From: Latrodectus hesperus
Lineage: Eukaryota > Arthropoda > Arachnida > Araneae > Theridiidae
DNA length: 64,000 nt
Direction of reading: 5' to 3'
Assembly (NCBI GenBank): GCA_037975125.1
Contig: CM075853.1
Location: 91,239,794 to 91,303,793 of the forward strand
Part shown: piece by piece, positions 17,403 to 39,504 of the stretch
How the letters are laid out: every line of letters begins with the position of its first letter
Position numbering within the stretch: position 1 is the stretch's first letter
Program-made: the position numbers and the translations under genes
Notes under the pieces: generated by a model
The model's database searches: none
Seen by the model: the letters and a program-made list of their open reading frames with translations, nothing else
What the model was told of the DNA's origin: nothing

Positions 17403-17654
17403 TGCACTCATGTCCATAATTTAAGCATAATTCAGAATCACACAGAAATTGAACTCTAAAATAAAAATTTCACATGTAGAATTATCACACACATCTTGAA
17501 GAATAATATGCAAATTACAAGAAACCACCAGATGGTGCTGATGGTACGTCACAATGACGAGAGTGTAAGAAAGAGGTATATAAAGAATGGTTGCAAAGAA
17601 GTAAAATTGTTTACAAGCACTTTAAAATATTTTAAGTGCAATAACCGCATAATT

Positions 17655-18583
17655 ATGGCACAAAGAAAACATTTGAATGATGTTTTACGTGGTAGAAATA
17701 TCGGCCATCTGGAATGTAGATGTTCCTAGCTGGAAGGATCAGAGGAACTTGGAATCGACCAGAGTGTCATCTCCAGGCTTTCGTCAAGGGTTTCAAGATG
17801 ATATTAATGTGAATAGACGTTACAGAAAAGGTCACTCCCGAGTTACAACGCCGAATAAGGGCCAATATTTGGCAGTTACTGCCAAAAGAAACAGATGCAG
17901 CACAGAGTCAGACCTGTCTCATCAGCTGTTTTTAGTTACCGGTACGATAGTTGCAAGGCAGACCGTGTACAGACGCTTAGGACACAATGGTCTATACGCA
18001 CGTAGACATTGGTCTATACGCCTGGCAGATGTGTTCCACTTACCGCAACTCACTGTCGCATGCTGTTAGCCTGGAATAGAGAGCACGCATTGTGGACACC
18101 GCAGCAGTGGTCTTGTATGATGTTTTCCTTCAACTCCTGGTTTAGTTTTAAGTCTGATTCTCACCGGACTTTCATATGGAGAGGGCCATGTACAAAATTA
18201 CCACCAACAGAACACCATTAAACGACACCGTTACGTTGATGCAAGATAACTCGTTTGAGGAGGAATTATTCTGGGTTCCAGAACTAACCTGGGTTCCAGA
18301 ACGCCATGGGTACATTCTGAACTAACCATGTTCAGAATGTACCCATGGCAAGCCCTGATGAATATCAGGGCCTGTCATGATTACATTCTGAACATTTTAA
18401 TAAATTCAAATACATATTAATAAATTCATCATAGGGCACACCAACCCTTCCCACATGTCTACCGGAACTTTGGAGAGCATTGCTTGATGTGTGTGAGTGG
18501 TATAATATTCCCCAAGATCATATCGATAATTTGATACTCAGCATGCGTAGGCGTTGTGCGGCCTATTGCATCTTCTGAGGGAG
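17655..18583 (+). pseudogene. Tc1-type transposase remnant
   Basis: The start is placed at the ATG at 17655 because the predicted N-terminus (MAQRKHLNDVLRGRNIGHLE) fits the helix-turn-helix start of this Tc1 group, although an open frame extends further upstream. A TAG follows at 17727, and frameshifts occur near 17790 and 18005. Recognisable segments include RVTTPNKGQYLAV, RQTVYRRLGHNGLYARR and REHALWTPQQWSC. The first catalytic motif, usually DES in this family, reads FNS, so the first Asp is lost. The region with the second Asp and the Glu is deleted. A C-terminal piece, LPTCLPELWRALLD followed by NIPQDHIDNLILSM, resumes at about 18441. It cannot make an active enzyme. Confidence 0.88.
18303..18371. 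repeat. Two adjacent perfect hairpins inside the Tc1 remnant
   Basis: GCCATGGGTACATTCTGAAC (18303-18322) pairs exactly with 18330-18349 across a 7 nt loop. GCCCTGAT (18352-18359) pairs with 18364-18371 across GAAT. A further direct copy of TACATTCTGAAC follows at 18382, and CTGGGTTCCAGAAC is duplicated just before (18271 and 18289). Confidence 0.92.
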
Positions 18584-18826
18584 CATATTATGTAATGTCC
18601 ATCACACCAACCAAGTTAAATTAGTTTTTCCAAATAGGTTCTTTTTTTAAATTTGCTCCAGGGAGTGAAAATTGCAATTTTAATTAATGATGTCAAACAT
18701 ATAGCATTTTTTTGCTCTTTACCTTTTGTTTAATAAATAGACTTTACAAATAAGTCAGATTTGTTTTGCTTCTGTCTCTTTCTGTACCTGAACTTGCCTT
18801 ATCCTTAATTTATGGACACGAGTGTA

Positions 18827-24060
<5,234 letters not shown>

Positions 24061-24294
24061 GATTTGATATTCTACTAGATTTTCGATAATTCACTATATA
24101 CTAGTATAACGATAATACGCTAAAATCCAAATTTTATTGCTGCCTCTGAGTAGATGCATACCATGTTTTATAATCGGAAAATATTGTTACATTCAAAGTC
24201 ATGTAAAATCTTGGTCATTATAAACTTGCCGTTTTAAGTTTGTAATCTTATATAGATTCTGTTACATTATTGAATTATAAATTAGTTTCATGCC

Positions 24295-26690
<2,396 letters not shown>

Positions 26691-28090
26691 GAATTACGCG
26701 TTACGTAAAGTAAAACTATAAGTTGGATCCTAAACACTGATGAACAAGGAAAGAAAATATTGAGTCGCTGTATTGTGGATGTTCATCTCACCGGAGATAA
26801 TGTACTTTTCAACTATGCAGCACATTAATTCAGTTCACCAGACTTGTTTGAAGGATAGCGAGAAAAGGTTTTATGGATATATAAGCAATCCTATTCTCCA
26901 AAATTATTTCTTCCAGAAGCCAAATACCAAATGAGTACTGATAAAATCAGCAACAACAGCTTTCACATATAAACAACCTCATTAGTAAAATCTGGAGCTT
27001 AAGCTATACGAGATTGTCTCTAAGAAAGTAAACATTATTTAATTGAAAAAACGGGAAAATAATGAAGTTATATTCATGGCTGGATCATCAGCAACTAGAT
27101 CATCTGATTACAAGCTTCAGAACTACTATGTCATTCTTTTATGCTGACAATTCATCAAATTAGGTAGTCACTGCATTTAATGATAAAAAAGGAAATGATC
27201 GAAGGAAACCTCTTAATAATTCCTGGTAATTCTTTGAAAAAAATCTAATTTAGAATATCTTGTATGACTCGAGGATACTGAGTCATCAAACACATAAGTC
27301 GTCGGATACATGAGTCACCCATCATACAATGAGTCATCAGAAACTGAAATCTGCGAAAGCTTCTTTAAAAAATAATAAAAAAATTGAAATTTTAACTGGC
27401 CCTAAATTTATTGCTACAACTCAAGAACCACTGGACTGGATGAATATTTAAAGAAGCATTTTTGGTAATCTGGACCTTTTTTCTTGAGTTTTCATCTTTT
27501 ATTTAAACTGAAGAAAACTGGGTGATAAAGGCTTTGAAAATGAATGGAAAAAAACAAATTCATTGAACTTTGAGCACTTGCTCAGTAAATTAGTAGCTAA
27601 ATCATAATAGATGGTAACTTTAAAGCTTTTTAGGAGAAATGACGAATGTTTAAGAGAGGATATAATTTTGTAAACAAAGAAAAATAACTTTATTTTATGT
27701 TATAAAAATGTCTTTTCTCCAGTAAATTTTCATAGCCGAGTGCTTTTTAAATCTTTTATGATGCCCTTATTTTTATGCAAACTATTATTTATTTAAAAAC
27801 CGATGAAGTGCGAAATATTTTCACAAATAACTGAAGAAAAGGAATAGCTTGATCTTAATCAAATCAATAGCTATTTTGAAGAAAGTCAGACTTGATATTC
27901 ATTTACAGATAATGTTACTGAATATGTTTCTGATGTTGAGCGTCAATAGTTTTCTTTCCACCGTTCACGCATAAAGATTTCCTTACACTATTACTTGTCA
28001 ACCAGCAACAGCTCACGCTGTGATAATATGAATTATGCAAAATATGATTTCTTTAAATTGTTTCAACTCGTATATACTCGGACCATATTC
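26691..28090. other. Unrecognised block upstream of a mariner remnant
   Basis: Composition is more varied than in the neighbouring DNA, and all frames are interrupted. Within 27265-27350 the octamer GAGTCATC and variants recur four times at uneven spacing. The block may be further decayed transposon, but I cannot name a family. Confidence 0.35.
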
Positions 28091-28099
28091 GAAACATAG

Positions 28100-28767
28100 A
28101 ATTACTGTTAAAATATTCAAAATGGGTGACATATGAATTAAGTCATAAGAATTTTGATAATCGAGTGATGAAATAACTATTGCTGCTTGTTTGGAGCAAA
28201 ATCTAGCCTTTCTGAAGCCGGATGATAAATGAGGATGAAATGTGAATTATCTCAGAATAATTCTTAAAGAAAATAGTATATCATGCTAAAAAACCTAGAG
28301 TGTCTACCTCTAAAACAAATTCTGAATAATAAAATGTTGTGTGTATGGTGGGATATTTGAGGACCAATACACTAAGTGCATTAAAAGTTGAACGAAAAGC
28401 TCAATTTGAAATAAGTACCGTCAGCAATTGGATAATTTAAAGGGAGCACTCCAAGAAAAGAGGCCGGAAATGTTTCAAAAAAGAGCAGTCCAAGAAAACG
28501 GATAAGAAAAGAGTTCTTCATAAAGTTGTAAAACAAGAATGGACAATTTTACCCCATACACCGTAATCTCCGGACTTATCGCCCTCCAATTATTACTTGT
28601 TATTTTCCTTACAGAATCGTTTGAAGGGCAAAAGTTTTAAAAATAATGAAGATATCAATGAAGCATGTTTTAAATTTTTCACATGAGAAGATGATACACT
28701 TTTCAAAAATGGGGTATGCAAATTATCGTCACACTGGCAAGAAGTCATTAATAATACTTGCAATTAA
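28100..28767 (+). pseudogene. mariner transposase remnant, catalytically dead
   Basis: Pieces of a mariner transposase are readable in order across several frames: KWVTYELSHKNFDNRVM at about 28120, VWWDI/VYGGIF at about 28345, YRQQLDNLKGALQEKRPE at about 28420, then SPDLSPSNYYLLFSLQNRLK at about 28570 and a C-terminal HWQEVINN at about 28730. In mariner transposases the third catalytic residue is the Asp of the P-S-D-Y motif; here it is Asn (SPSNYY). The segment with the second Asp (HDNARPH) is absent. Many stops and frameshifts indicate an old copy. Confidence 0.8.
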
Positions 28768-28834
28768 ATTATTTAATAAAGTTTATTGATGCAACGAAAA
28801 ATTTGTATTTTGATTTATTTCAAAAATTGACAGA

Positions 28835-28850
28835 ACCTTCCCGTAGACCT

Positions 28851-28854
<4 letters not shown>
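28835..28854 (+). repeat. Probable right end of the mariner remnant
   Basis: The stretch CAGAACCTTCCCGTAGACCT followed by TATA lies about 70 bp beyond the transposase stop and fits a mariner terminal repeat next to a TA target. I did not find a matching left end. An AT microsatellite begins directly after it. Confidence 0.5.

Positions 28855-28936
<82 letters not shown>
28851..28936. repeat. (AT)n microsatellite
   Basis: An AT run with one extra AA at 28862, adjoining the mariner end. Insertion at a TA inside the repeat, or expansion from the duplicated TA, would explain the contact. Confidence 0.96.
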
Positions 28937-28939
<3 letters not shown>

Positions 28940-30180
28940 ACTACCGAGATCTCAAAGTCAATATTTCTTAAAATCTATCCATGTCATATATAAAGTTGAA
29001 AAATGTTGTCGCTAAATATCGTCCTAAAGTGTCTGTTTAAAATTGTCTGTATCAAATTTTAATCATTTATATGAATAAAATGTATGCATGTAAGACAATT
29101 TGTAATTTATGTGCCAAACATTTTCTCCAAAAAAATATAAGTTTTTAATAATCTCATTTATTTTAATTATGTTAAACATTCATACGTTAAAAATAAAATA
29201 TGTTCGCAAATGATCACAAAATTTCCCTTTCTTAGTTTTTTTATAAGAGTGATAAAAATGGCATTAATTATTAGTTTAATATTAAAAGAAATGATTGAAA
29301 ATTTTAAATATTTTTATTAGAAATTCATCATTTATTTATTTTATAATGTAGTGATTGCATACATCAGAAGCGTAAGAAAATTACTCCATCGTAAAAAGAA
29401 ATTTAATATATTTTAAAATATTTCTTTTGAAATTAATTTATTTAAAGTAGGAAAAATTTCAACGAAATGTATAATAATAAATATAAGAACAGAGACAATT
29501 TTAACTAAGTCAAAGATATGTAAGAAATATGATAGGAAAGTTTTAAGAAACAAAACTCTTTTCTAGCAAACAGCAGATTAAAAACTCGCTGCAGAGCCTT
29601 CAAATATAAGGAAAGTTTTCTAGTTACTTTTTAAATTATTTCACTTTTACTTATTTTAAAAATCATGTTGGCTTTTCTAATATCTTGTAAGGCGTATATT
29701 ATTTCAAAAACAATGAATTAATGGACTTTCTCATAAAAGCACGTAAAAATAAACTCGATGTGTTTAATTTTATCAATATGTTGATATAAGGACGCATATT
29801 TTCCTTTACTTGTATGTTTGTTTTCAGAATATTCTTTCTTAATACATTTATAAAGACTTAAAGCATTTTCATACATCAAATATTATCATAACCAAGAGAT
29901 ATTTTAGTAGAAAAGGAATTACAATTTTAAGTGCATGTTTCTGATTAATCTACGTTTCAAAAAAAATTGTTTTAAAATTTGTACATTTTCATTTTAATTA
30001 TGTGATAACTTTTTAAGGTATTTGTTCTGGCTGTGAAAGTTATCTATAAATGTTTTACAGAAAATTATAATACTGAAAAATCATTACCTATTTTGAAAAA
30101 CTGCTTAATGTCTTCATAAACTTTATATTCACATTTTACAATTATATATTAGGTCTAAAATTTGTTTGTAAATTAATTTC
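28937..30180. other. AT-rich non-coding DNA
   Basis: No gene is recognised. Confidence 0.65.
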
Positions 30181-30243
30181 CTGAAACAATTCTTTATATA
30201 TAATTAATTTAGATAATTAATTATATATAAAGAACTGTTTCAG
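30181..30243. repeat. 29 bp inverted repeat, one mismatch, 5 nt loop
   Basis: The arm 30181-30209 (beginning CTGAAACAATTC) pairs with 30215-30243 (ending GAACTGTTTCAG) with a single mismatch. TTAGATAA units are then repeated directly after the second arm. Confidence 0.9.
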
Positions 30244-30316
30244 TTAGATAATTAGATAATTAATTTTTTCTGATCAATGTAACACTTGTAATAGATATGC
30301 ATTTGTATCAATATAA

Positions 30317-30319
<3 letters not shown>

Positions 30320-30364
<45 letters not shown>

Positions 30365-30386
30365 TAGATAGATAGATAGATAGATA
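30320..30386. repeat. Compound (AT)n-(TAGA)n microsatellite
   Basis: About 20 AT units are followed by about six TAGA units (30361-30386). Confidence 0.97.
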
Positions 30387-32226
30387 CCATTTCTATGTAA
30401 ATTTGAAAGAAAACTTCAAATAAATATTGGATTAATTGTAAGTATACTACACAAATTTACTTTTTTATATTAGTTTTAATATAATTTTAGTAAGTGTATA
30501 GTTTCATAATAATCTTTTTCATTGATTTGGTTTTTTATTTAATGAAGACTGATAAATCAAACTGTTTTGTTTTTCATTAAATACAAGAAAGTACAGTTCT
30601 CATTATACTACATTTAACATTAAAAAATATATATATTTAATTAAAGTAAAATCAAAAAAACATTAATAAATATACGTTTGATAAGTAAAAATAAATATTT
30701 TTTAAGAAAAGAGCAATAAATATATTTATTTAACTTCATACGTGGTTAATTGTATGTATACTGCAATAAAATAACATTAAAATTAAACTGCTATATTTAA
30801 TGAAAATTTAAGCTAGCGGTCTACGCAAAAGATGTGAGCTATCTAATAAAATATTTGTGCTCGTAATTTTGAATTAAGTACGAAATAATAATTCGGCCAC
30901 CTGATCACACATAAAAGTAAATATAATGCTTTAATTTTATTGCATTCTACGATAATTTTATTTTCATGCCTGTCATATAAGTTATGCAAAATATCAGTAT
31001 ATATCGACACATTTCTTTGAAAACATTAAAGCTAACGAATGTTTTATATTTGTATTTATTGATATTAAATATTTATTTTTAGTATACATTATTTTTTAAT
31101 TCGATTCATTTTTCGTTTTATTTGGAATTTAATTCATGAATTCAATATATTTAATGTTTTAAATTCTATATTATTAAATTATTATTCCTATTTGCATTTA
31201 GCAATATTTTCATTTTTTAAAGTTTTTCAATGTACATTTTTTATTTTACTTTAGTAAACATATTACACACAAATTGTATGTTAACTGTACCCCAGATTTC
31301 TTTAAGTAATTTTTCTAAAAGAAAGTTAATGCATATTGCATTTTGATTTTAATCTATGCAAACAGATTGAATATTTTACTGACATTAATAATATTATTAA
31401 TGTGTCACATAAAAATTTAAACATAATTTTTTTTCAATATTGTACCGAATGCACTTACGTTATGCATTTTAGAATAGCACTCAGAATTAGAAAATTAAAA
31501 TTAGATTAAAATTAAAGTTAGAACTCAGATTACAATTCTTTGAAAAATGAGAAGGTCGTAAATTATGAATTTTTGAAGTGATTTACCGCGTTGTAAAGCA
31601 AGATATTAGTGTTACTTTCGGATGTTTATTCACATGTTACTTCCATAAAATCAAAAAGAATATTTCCTGAAAACTTACTGATAAAATTATTTTATAGGGT
31701 TAATTGACTAATTAAATATGCTGCTATCTGCATTAGTCATAAAAGCTTAGATTTTCAAAAATAATTCGAGCTATGACTTGATAATTCTTAAATGCTAATT
31801 TGCACCATTTAGAACATCGATTTCAGTACCTTAACATGTCTTACTTTCTACTATATCAATCCAATTTGGATTCAGTCTCTATGATGCTTATAACAAATTG
31901 TTCAAATATGTTGGAATCAATTGACTTAATTAGAGACTCGTTTCTCATTGCATAATATGATAACATTATTCATTGATGACTCTAGTTTTCTTTTCTCTTT
32001 TTAAGCAAATAATATTTATGAACATGTGTTGGTATCATTTATTCCACAATTTCTTCATACAGCAGCAACAAACAAAGCTGTCTGGAGCATGAATCAATGT
32101 TGTTTAATAACTTGTCATTCGTAAACAACGTATGAAAGAGTATAAATATTCAATAATACTTAATATTTTGGTTTTTCATACCTATTTATCGCATATTTAT
32201 CATTAAGCTTATTAAAATATTTCAAA
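30387..32226. other. AT-rich non-coding DNA
   Basis: No gene or repeat end is recognised. Confidence 0.65.
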
Positions 32227-32234
32227 ATAATTTG

Positions 32235-32478
32235 GGCACAGGTGCCGTATAATCCAGGATGCCAAATTCTGAGATTGGCGATTTTTTGGCAGATTTTTTA
32301 TGTATCTGGCAACCTCATGTTTTTTACGTCATACATATGGACACCTATAAGAATTATGTAGAAATATCTATTTTGGTATTTACGTTATCGCCACGTCACG
32401 ATACGTCATCTTGGCAACATTTCTCCATCACCAAAAAAATTCAGAATTTGGAATTGTGGATTATACGGCACCTGTGCC
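32235..32478. mobile_element. 244 bp MITE with 22 bp perfect terminal inverted repeats
   Basis: The ends start GGCACAGGTGCCGTATAATC and are exactly inverted over 22 bp (32235-32256 and 32457-32478). The outer 12 bp are themselves near-palindromic (GGCAC-AG-GTGCC). Flanks ATAATTTG (32227-32234) and ATAATTAT (32479-32486) agree at 6 of 8 positions, consistent with a decayed 8 bp or an exact 6 bp target duplication. No protein is encoded; the 103-codon frame across it is incidental. The parent family is uncertain; an 8 bp duplication would suggest hAT. Confidence 0.82.
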
Positions 32479-32486
32479 ATAATTAT

Positions 32487-33240
32487 TCACGAAGAGATAT
32501 TTTGATATTTAATTATAAAAGATGCCTGAAATATATTCAGAGCATCAAATTTTCTCACCTTTACTACTGATCAAAGAAATAAATCCTGAATAATTTTCAG
32601 AATGAACTCTAGGATGCATTTTAGTCGTCTGCTTCTCTTTTGTACACCAATATAAATGCTTGAATCGTTTTTGGAAACTTATACAGCACTTACCATACAT
32701 AACAATAATAGATAAATCTCTTTCTCTCTTTGTATGAATGCATCTTATTTCTATGTTGTACTGCTTTTTCCTATAGATATATAATTGTGTATTTTTCAAG
32801 AATCATATTCTTCCTTATAATTTAGTATATTTTTAGCTTAAATTGTTTAACTTATTCAGTCTATGTATGAAGAATAAAACTTATTTTCAATAATTATTGA
32901 TCGAGATATTTGTAAATTATAACTTTATAATTAAATAGCAAAACTGATTTCAACTAGAATTTAATTATGATTTTTTTTCAAATGCATGAAAAATTAAGTT
33001 TCAACTGTAGTATGGTTTTATAGAATAATATATAAAAATAATCATAATTTAATATAAAAATGCGTTTAATTTAAGTATAATTAATTAAATTTAAACTATC
33101 TTTAAGGGTATGCAATATTGAAATTTTTTCCAAAGAAACCAAAAGTGCTCTAAAAACAAGGAAAAGTAAATTTGCAGGAGATAAAAAAGAGCGAATATTT
33201 TACTAGCACTTTCCATCATCTGATAAAATAGAAAGCATAA
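32487..33240. other. AT-rich non-coding DNA
   Basis: An 84-codon frame on the minus strand (32545-32799) has no recognisable motif. Nothing else is seen. Confidence 0.55.
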
Positions 33241-33374
33241 CGATATTCAGCAAAGGCTTTTACAGAAGTTCAAGGAGAAAAAAGTGAAGTAAAATTCAGT
33301 TGTCAGAGATGACAAGCGTTCATCGTACATATTATTGAGTGTAGGAAGAGTAGGAGGAAAAAAATAGATGAAAG

Positions 33375-33498
33375 GAAAAAATTCCCTTATTTTCCCAACC
33401 ATCCTGAGTGCTCCAGATCTTTCCCGGCTCTCTTTGTCTTCCCGAAATTGAACTTTTTCAAGGCAATTTGAGTTGTTGTCAGTCCTGTCGTCCGCCAT
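33375..33498 (-). CDS. Candidate first coding exon (ATGGCGGAC start), unproven
   Basis: On the minus strand an ATG in the context AAAAATGGCGG opens a frame beginning MADDRTDNNSNCLEKVQFRE and continuing with charged residues to about MVGKIREFF. It then turns into phenylalanine- and proline-rich residues that look like translated non-coding DNA. An in-frame TAA lies two codons upstream, so this ATG would be the true start. The roughly 120 coding bases are clearly richer in G+C than the flanks. The weakness is the 3' side: the only nearby GT is in ATG|GTTGGG, a poor splice donor. It could be a genuine first exon, part of a retropseudogene, or chance. I do not recognise the protein. Confidence 0.3.
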
Positions 33499-33540
33499 TT
33501 TTTATGCCAGGGTTAAAAAAAGATCTCCGAGCAAAGCGAT

Positions 33541-36197
<2,657 letters not shown>

Positions 36198-36790
36198 CAT
36201 ATAGAAATGAGGCAGTTATTACATACTAAAATTTTTTTATCAAATAATTTCTGAATTCTTTTCAGATACAGTAGCATTTTTTAATTCATAAATATTTTTT
36301 TCTAGTTATTAAAAAAATCAAGAGAATTTAACTTTGTAGGCTCATCGATTTATGCAATGTTTCTTCACACAATTTAAATTAATTTTACATAAAATTAAAA
36401 AACAGTACTTTATTTTATTAGTCTACCAATATCAAAAAGTAGCTTAATTCTTAACTTTTAAATATTCATCGACTTTTAATGCTTTTTCTCTCTTAGTTTC
36501 TGTTCTTTTAATACAGAAATAAAAAGAAGTACCCTTTAATAAGTTTTGTATATATACTTATACTGTATTGAGGGATATTTATTTTAAGAAAAGGATAGTA
36601 TTTTAATTAGTATTAATATATGAAAACATGACAGAATCCAAAATTAATCAGTAAATAAAAGTTGGTAATTAATAGGATTTTTGTAATTACTCGTAATTCA
36701 CATTAATCTGCCTTTTTAATAAATTAATTAAAAAATTTTGTTAAATCGTGAACTTATGAAACCTAAGTAATAAAATAAATATTGACTTAC

Positions 36791-36887
36791 CTGTTCGCAC
36801 AAGTTTAAAGGTGTGGTAGTTTTGTTCTCTCAGAGTCCTGCTCAGTGCATTGTGAGTTAAAGTTTTTAAAGATAAATCCTTTGACAT
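36791..36887 (-). CDS. Candidate coding exon ending in a consensus splice donor, unproven
   Basis: On the minus strand an ATG at 36887 opens 32 codons without a stop (MSKDLSLKTL ... HTFKLVRT) and ends in phase 1 at a perfect donor, CAG|GTAAGT, at 36791/36790. In-frame TGA lies six codons upstream of the ATG, and a possible acceptor (TTTTATTAG) lies just before that. The exon could therefore be a first coding exon with or without upstream 5' UTR. Codon use and residue mix look more protein-like than neighbouring frames. I do not recognise the protein and could not find the next exon. Confidence 0.35.
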
Positions 36888-38060
36888 TTTTTTTCGTTGA
36901 TTTCACGTATACTAATAAAATATCACAATTTTGCAGATAAATAACTTAAAGTCTTCTTCTTAATACTCTTCTGCTTTATTCTTCACTTCTGCTTTATTCC
37001 TGTACTTTATTCTTCACATTTAAATCATGACGAAAAATCCAATGAAAATCAGTTATTTTAAACAACGTCCAAGGTTGAATTCATAGATATGAATGTCTTA
37101 CTCCATTAATTCTTGAATTTTTTCAACAATTTCATTCACAAGAATTGTTTAAAATACTGGAAAAATTCTCGCAAGAATACACAAATTAATCAATAACTAA
37201 ACAGGCTTGATTTTTTTCATAAAAAGCATTTTAAATGTATGTTAAACTAGCTAACTGATTGATCAACTAATAAATTTTAAATAAGTTGATGATTTCAAAT
37301 TAAGATCATAATATTCAAAAACATTTTTATAAATTTTCATTAAAAATTTATATATTTGCATGACATGTTTTTCAAAAATAATTAAATACATTACACCGAA
37401 GAATATATTTAAGCATATCTTTAAAATTCAACTTCGTTTTATTTAGTAATACCCCTCCTATACATATCTGAAATCGCATAATATAAACTTGTTCATTAGA
37501 AATTTTAATATTGCAAAAAGAATTTAGCTTATATAATAAATTCCATAATTAGAAATTATATTCGAAAGCAATCAGACTTAAAAATACATAAACTACTCTA
37601 TTTTTTTAAAAGAAAGTTCATTTACCTACCTTCTACATACTTTTAAATTTAAATATTTCCAAGTGCATTTCGAAGATAGAAAATTTTTGTAACTATTTTA
37701 TAAACCATATAAAATTATGAATCATGGTACTGCAAAATGTGATATACGGTCCCAGATGTAATTACATCACCTCATTTTTCTTCGATTTCCTCAGTTCGTA
37801 TTGTAAAACATTTATAAAACTTATTTTGAAAGTTAGTACTTGGGGAATACAAAACAACATATAGTGTCAAACCTTCAAAATCTGAAAAGCGATATTGCAT
37901 TTAATTAATCGTCCTAGTCCAAAATATTTTTATACTCTTCACGAAAAACGTAAAATACTTACATATGCGGAAAAAAAGAACTTATTTTTCAAAAAGTTTA
38001 AGAGCTCCAAATCCATCAGATCATAAACTCGTAGGCGGAAAAAGTAAAGTGAACAATCGA
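36888..38060. other. AT-rich non-coding DNA
   Basis: No gene is recognised apart from the candidate exon at its left edge. Confidence 0.6.
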
Positions 38061-38084
38061 AAAGATTCTACAGGTGGTTACTAA

Positions 38085-38260
38085 GAGAGATTAGGAAGCC
38101 ACACGAAGCCTTAAAACATCTGGGCTAGTTGTATTCGCCGCCCCGACTTCAAAGACCCGTATGTAATGACGAAAGCCCTGGCGCGCTTCTCTCGATCCTT
38201 CTCTAAGCCCTTTTCATGCGGATTGGGGCGTTTCACTTTTAGCTATGGGGATGCAACATT
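38085..38260. other. GC-rich islet of unknown nature
   Basis: About 170 bp with several CpG-containing words (TTCGCCGCCCCGACTTC, GGCGCGCTTCTC, GGGGCGTTTC) inside very AT-rich DNA. On the minus strand a 30-codon frame ending in GRRIQLAQMF can be read, then stops. The islet might be a dispersed repeat fragment, or a promoter/5' UTR for a minus-strand gene that would include the candidate exon at 36791-36887. The sequence alone does not decide. Confidence 0.45.
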
Positions 38261-38640
<380 letters not shown>

Positions 38641-38912
38641 AATATTATATAAGTATGTGAAGTCAATTTAAATTCGCAAAATTTATTATCTTATAATTTT
38701 TACAAATTTGATTATTTAGTGTAGTTAAAACAAACATTAAATACTATAAGACAGTTTTTAAATAAAAAATATCTTTACTTCATTTCATGGATTATAATTT
38801 TGTATGAATAAAATTTAAATAAAAATAATATTTAAGGATTTAAGGAAAAACAAATAAGAGACTGTATATAAGAAGGAATATGTTATTCATAAGAAATATA
38901 TATTTTATACAA

Positions 38913-39069
<157 letters not shown>

Positions 39070-39504
39070 AGAAATATATTTTTCATATATTTTATATTTT
39101 TTGTAAGAAATAGTTTTATTAAAAAAGTTAGTCTCTAATGAAAAACTTTAAAAAGGTTTTACAGCAAACATATGTAAACACATAATTAATAATTTTAATT
39201 TCTTATCTAATAATTCAACGCATTATATTTTTTTCAGTTTTTTATCATTAATTTTATAAAACTGAATTACTGTCATTTTTTATTTTGAAATTTCATCACA
39301 TAGTTTTATTTATTTGCATAAAATAAATTCTGCTTCAATGCAATAGTTTACAGCTTGAGGGATAATATTTGTACGCAAGAATCAATCAAATTCACACTTT
39401 CAAATTAATTTTTTACTTAAAACTGAGAATTAATCGATCAGCTACAATTCAAAATACCTAATTACTGTTCAAACAAATACTAACTTTTTCAGTTTATAAA
39501 AAAA
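39070..39504. other. AT-rich non-coding DNA up to the assembly gap
   Basis: Nothing recognised. Confidence 0.6.

Larger units (their letters stand above)
17405..18824 (+). mobile_element. Tc1-type transposon, internally deleted, 1.42 kb
   Basis: The ends are inverted: CACTCATGTCCATAATTTAA at the left, and the complement of the right end reads CACTCGTGTCCATAAATTAA. A TA lies outside the right end; the left flanking dinucleotide is TG, probably a mutated TA. A TATA-like GTATATAAAG (17576-17585) precedes the transposase remnant. The element also contains a hairpin-rich patch at 18266-18400 where the middle of the transposase is missing. Confidence 0.85.
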
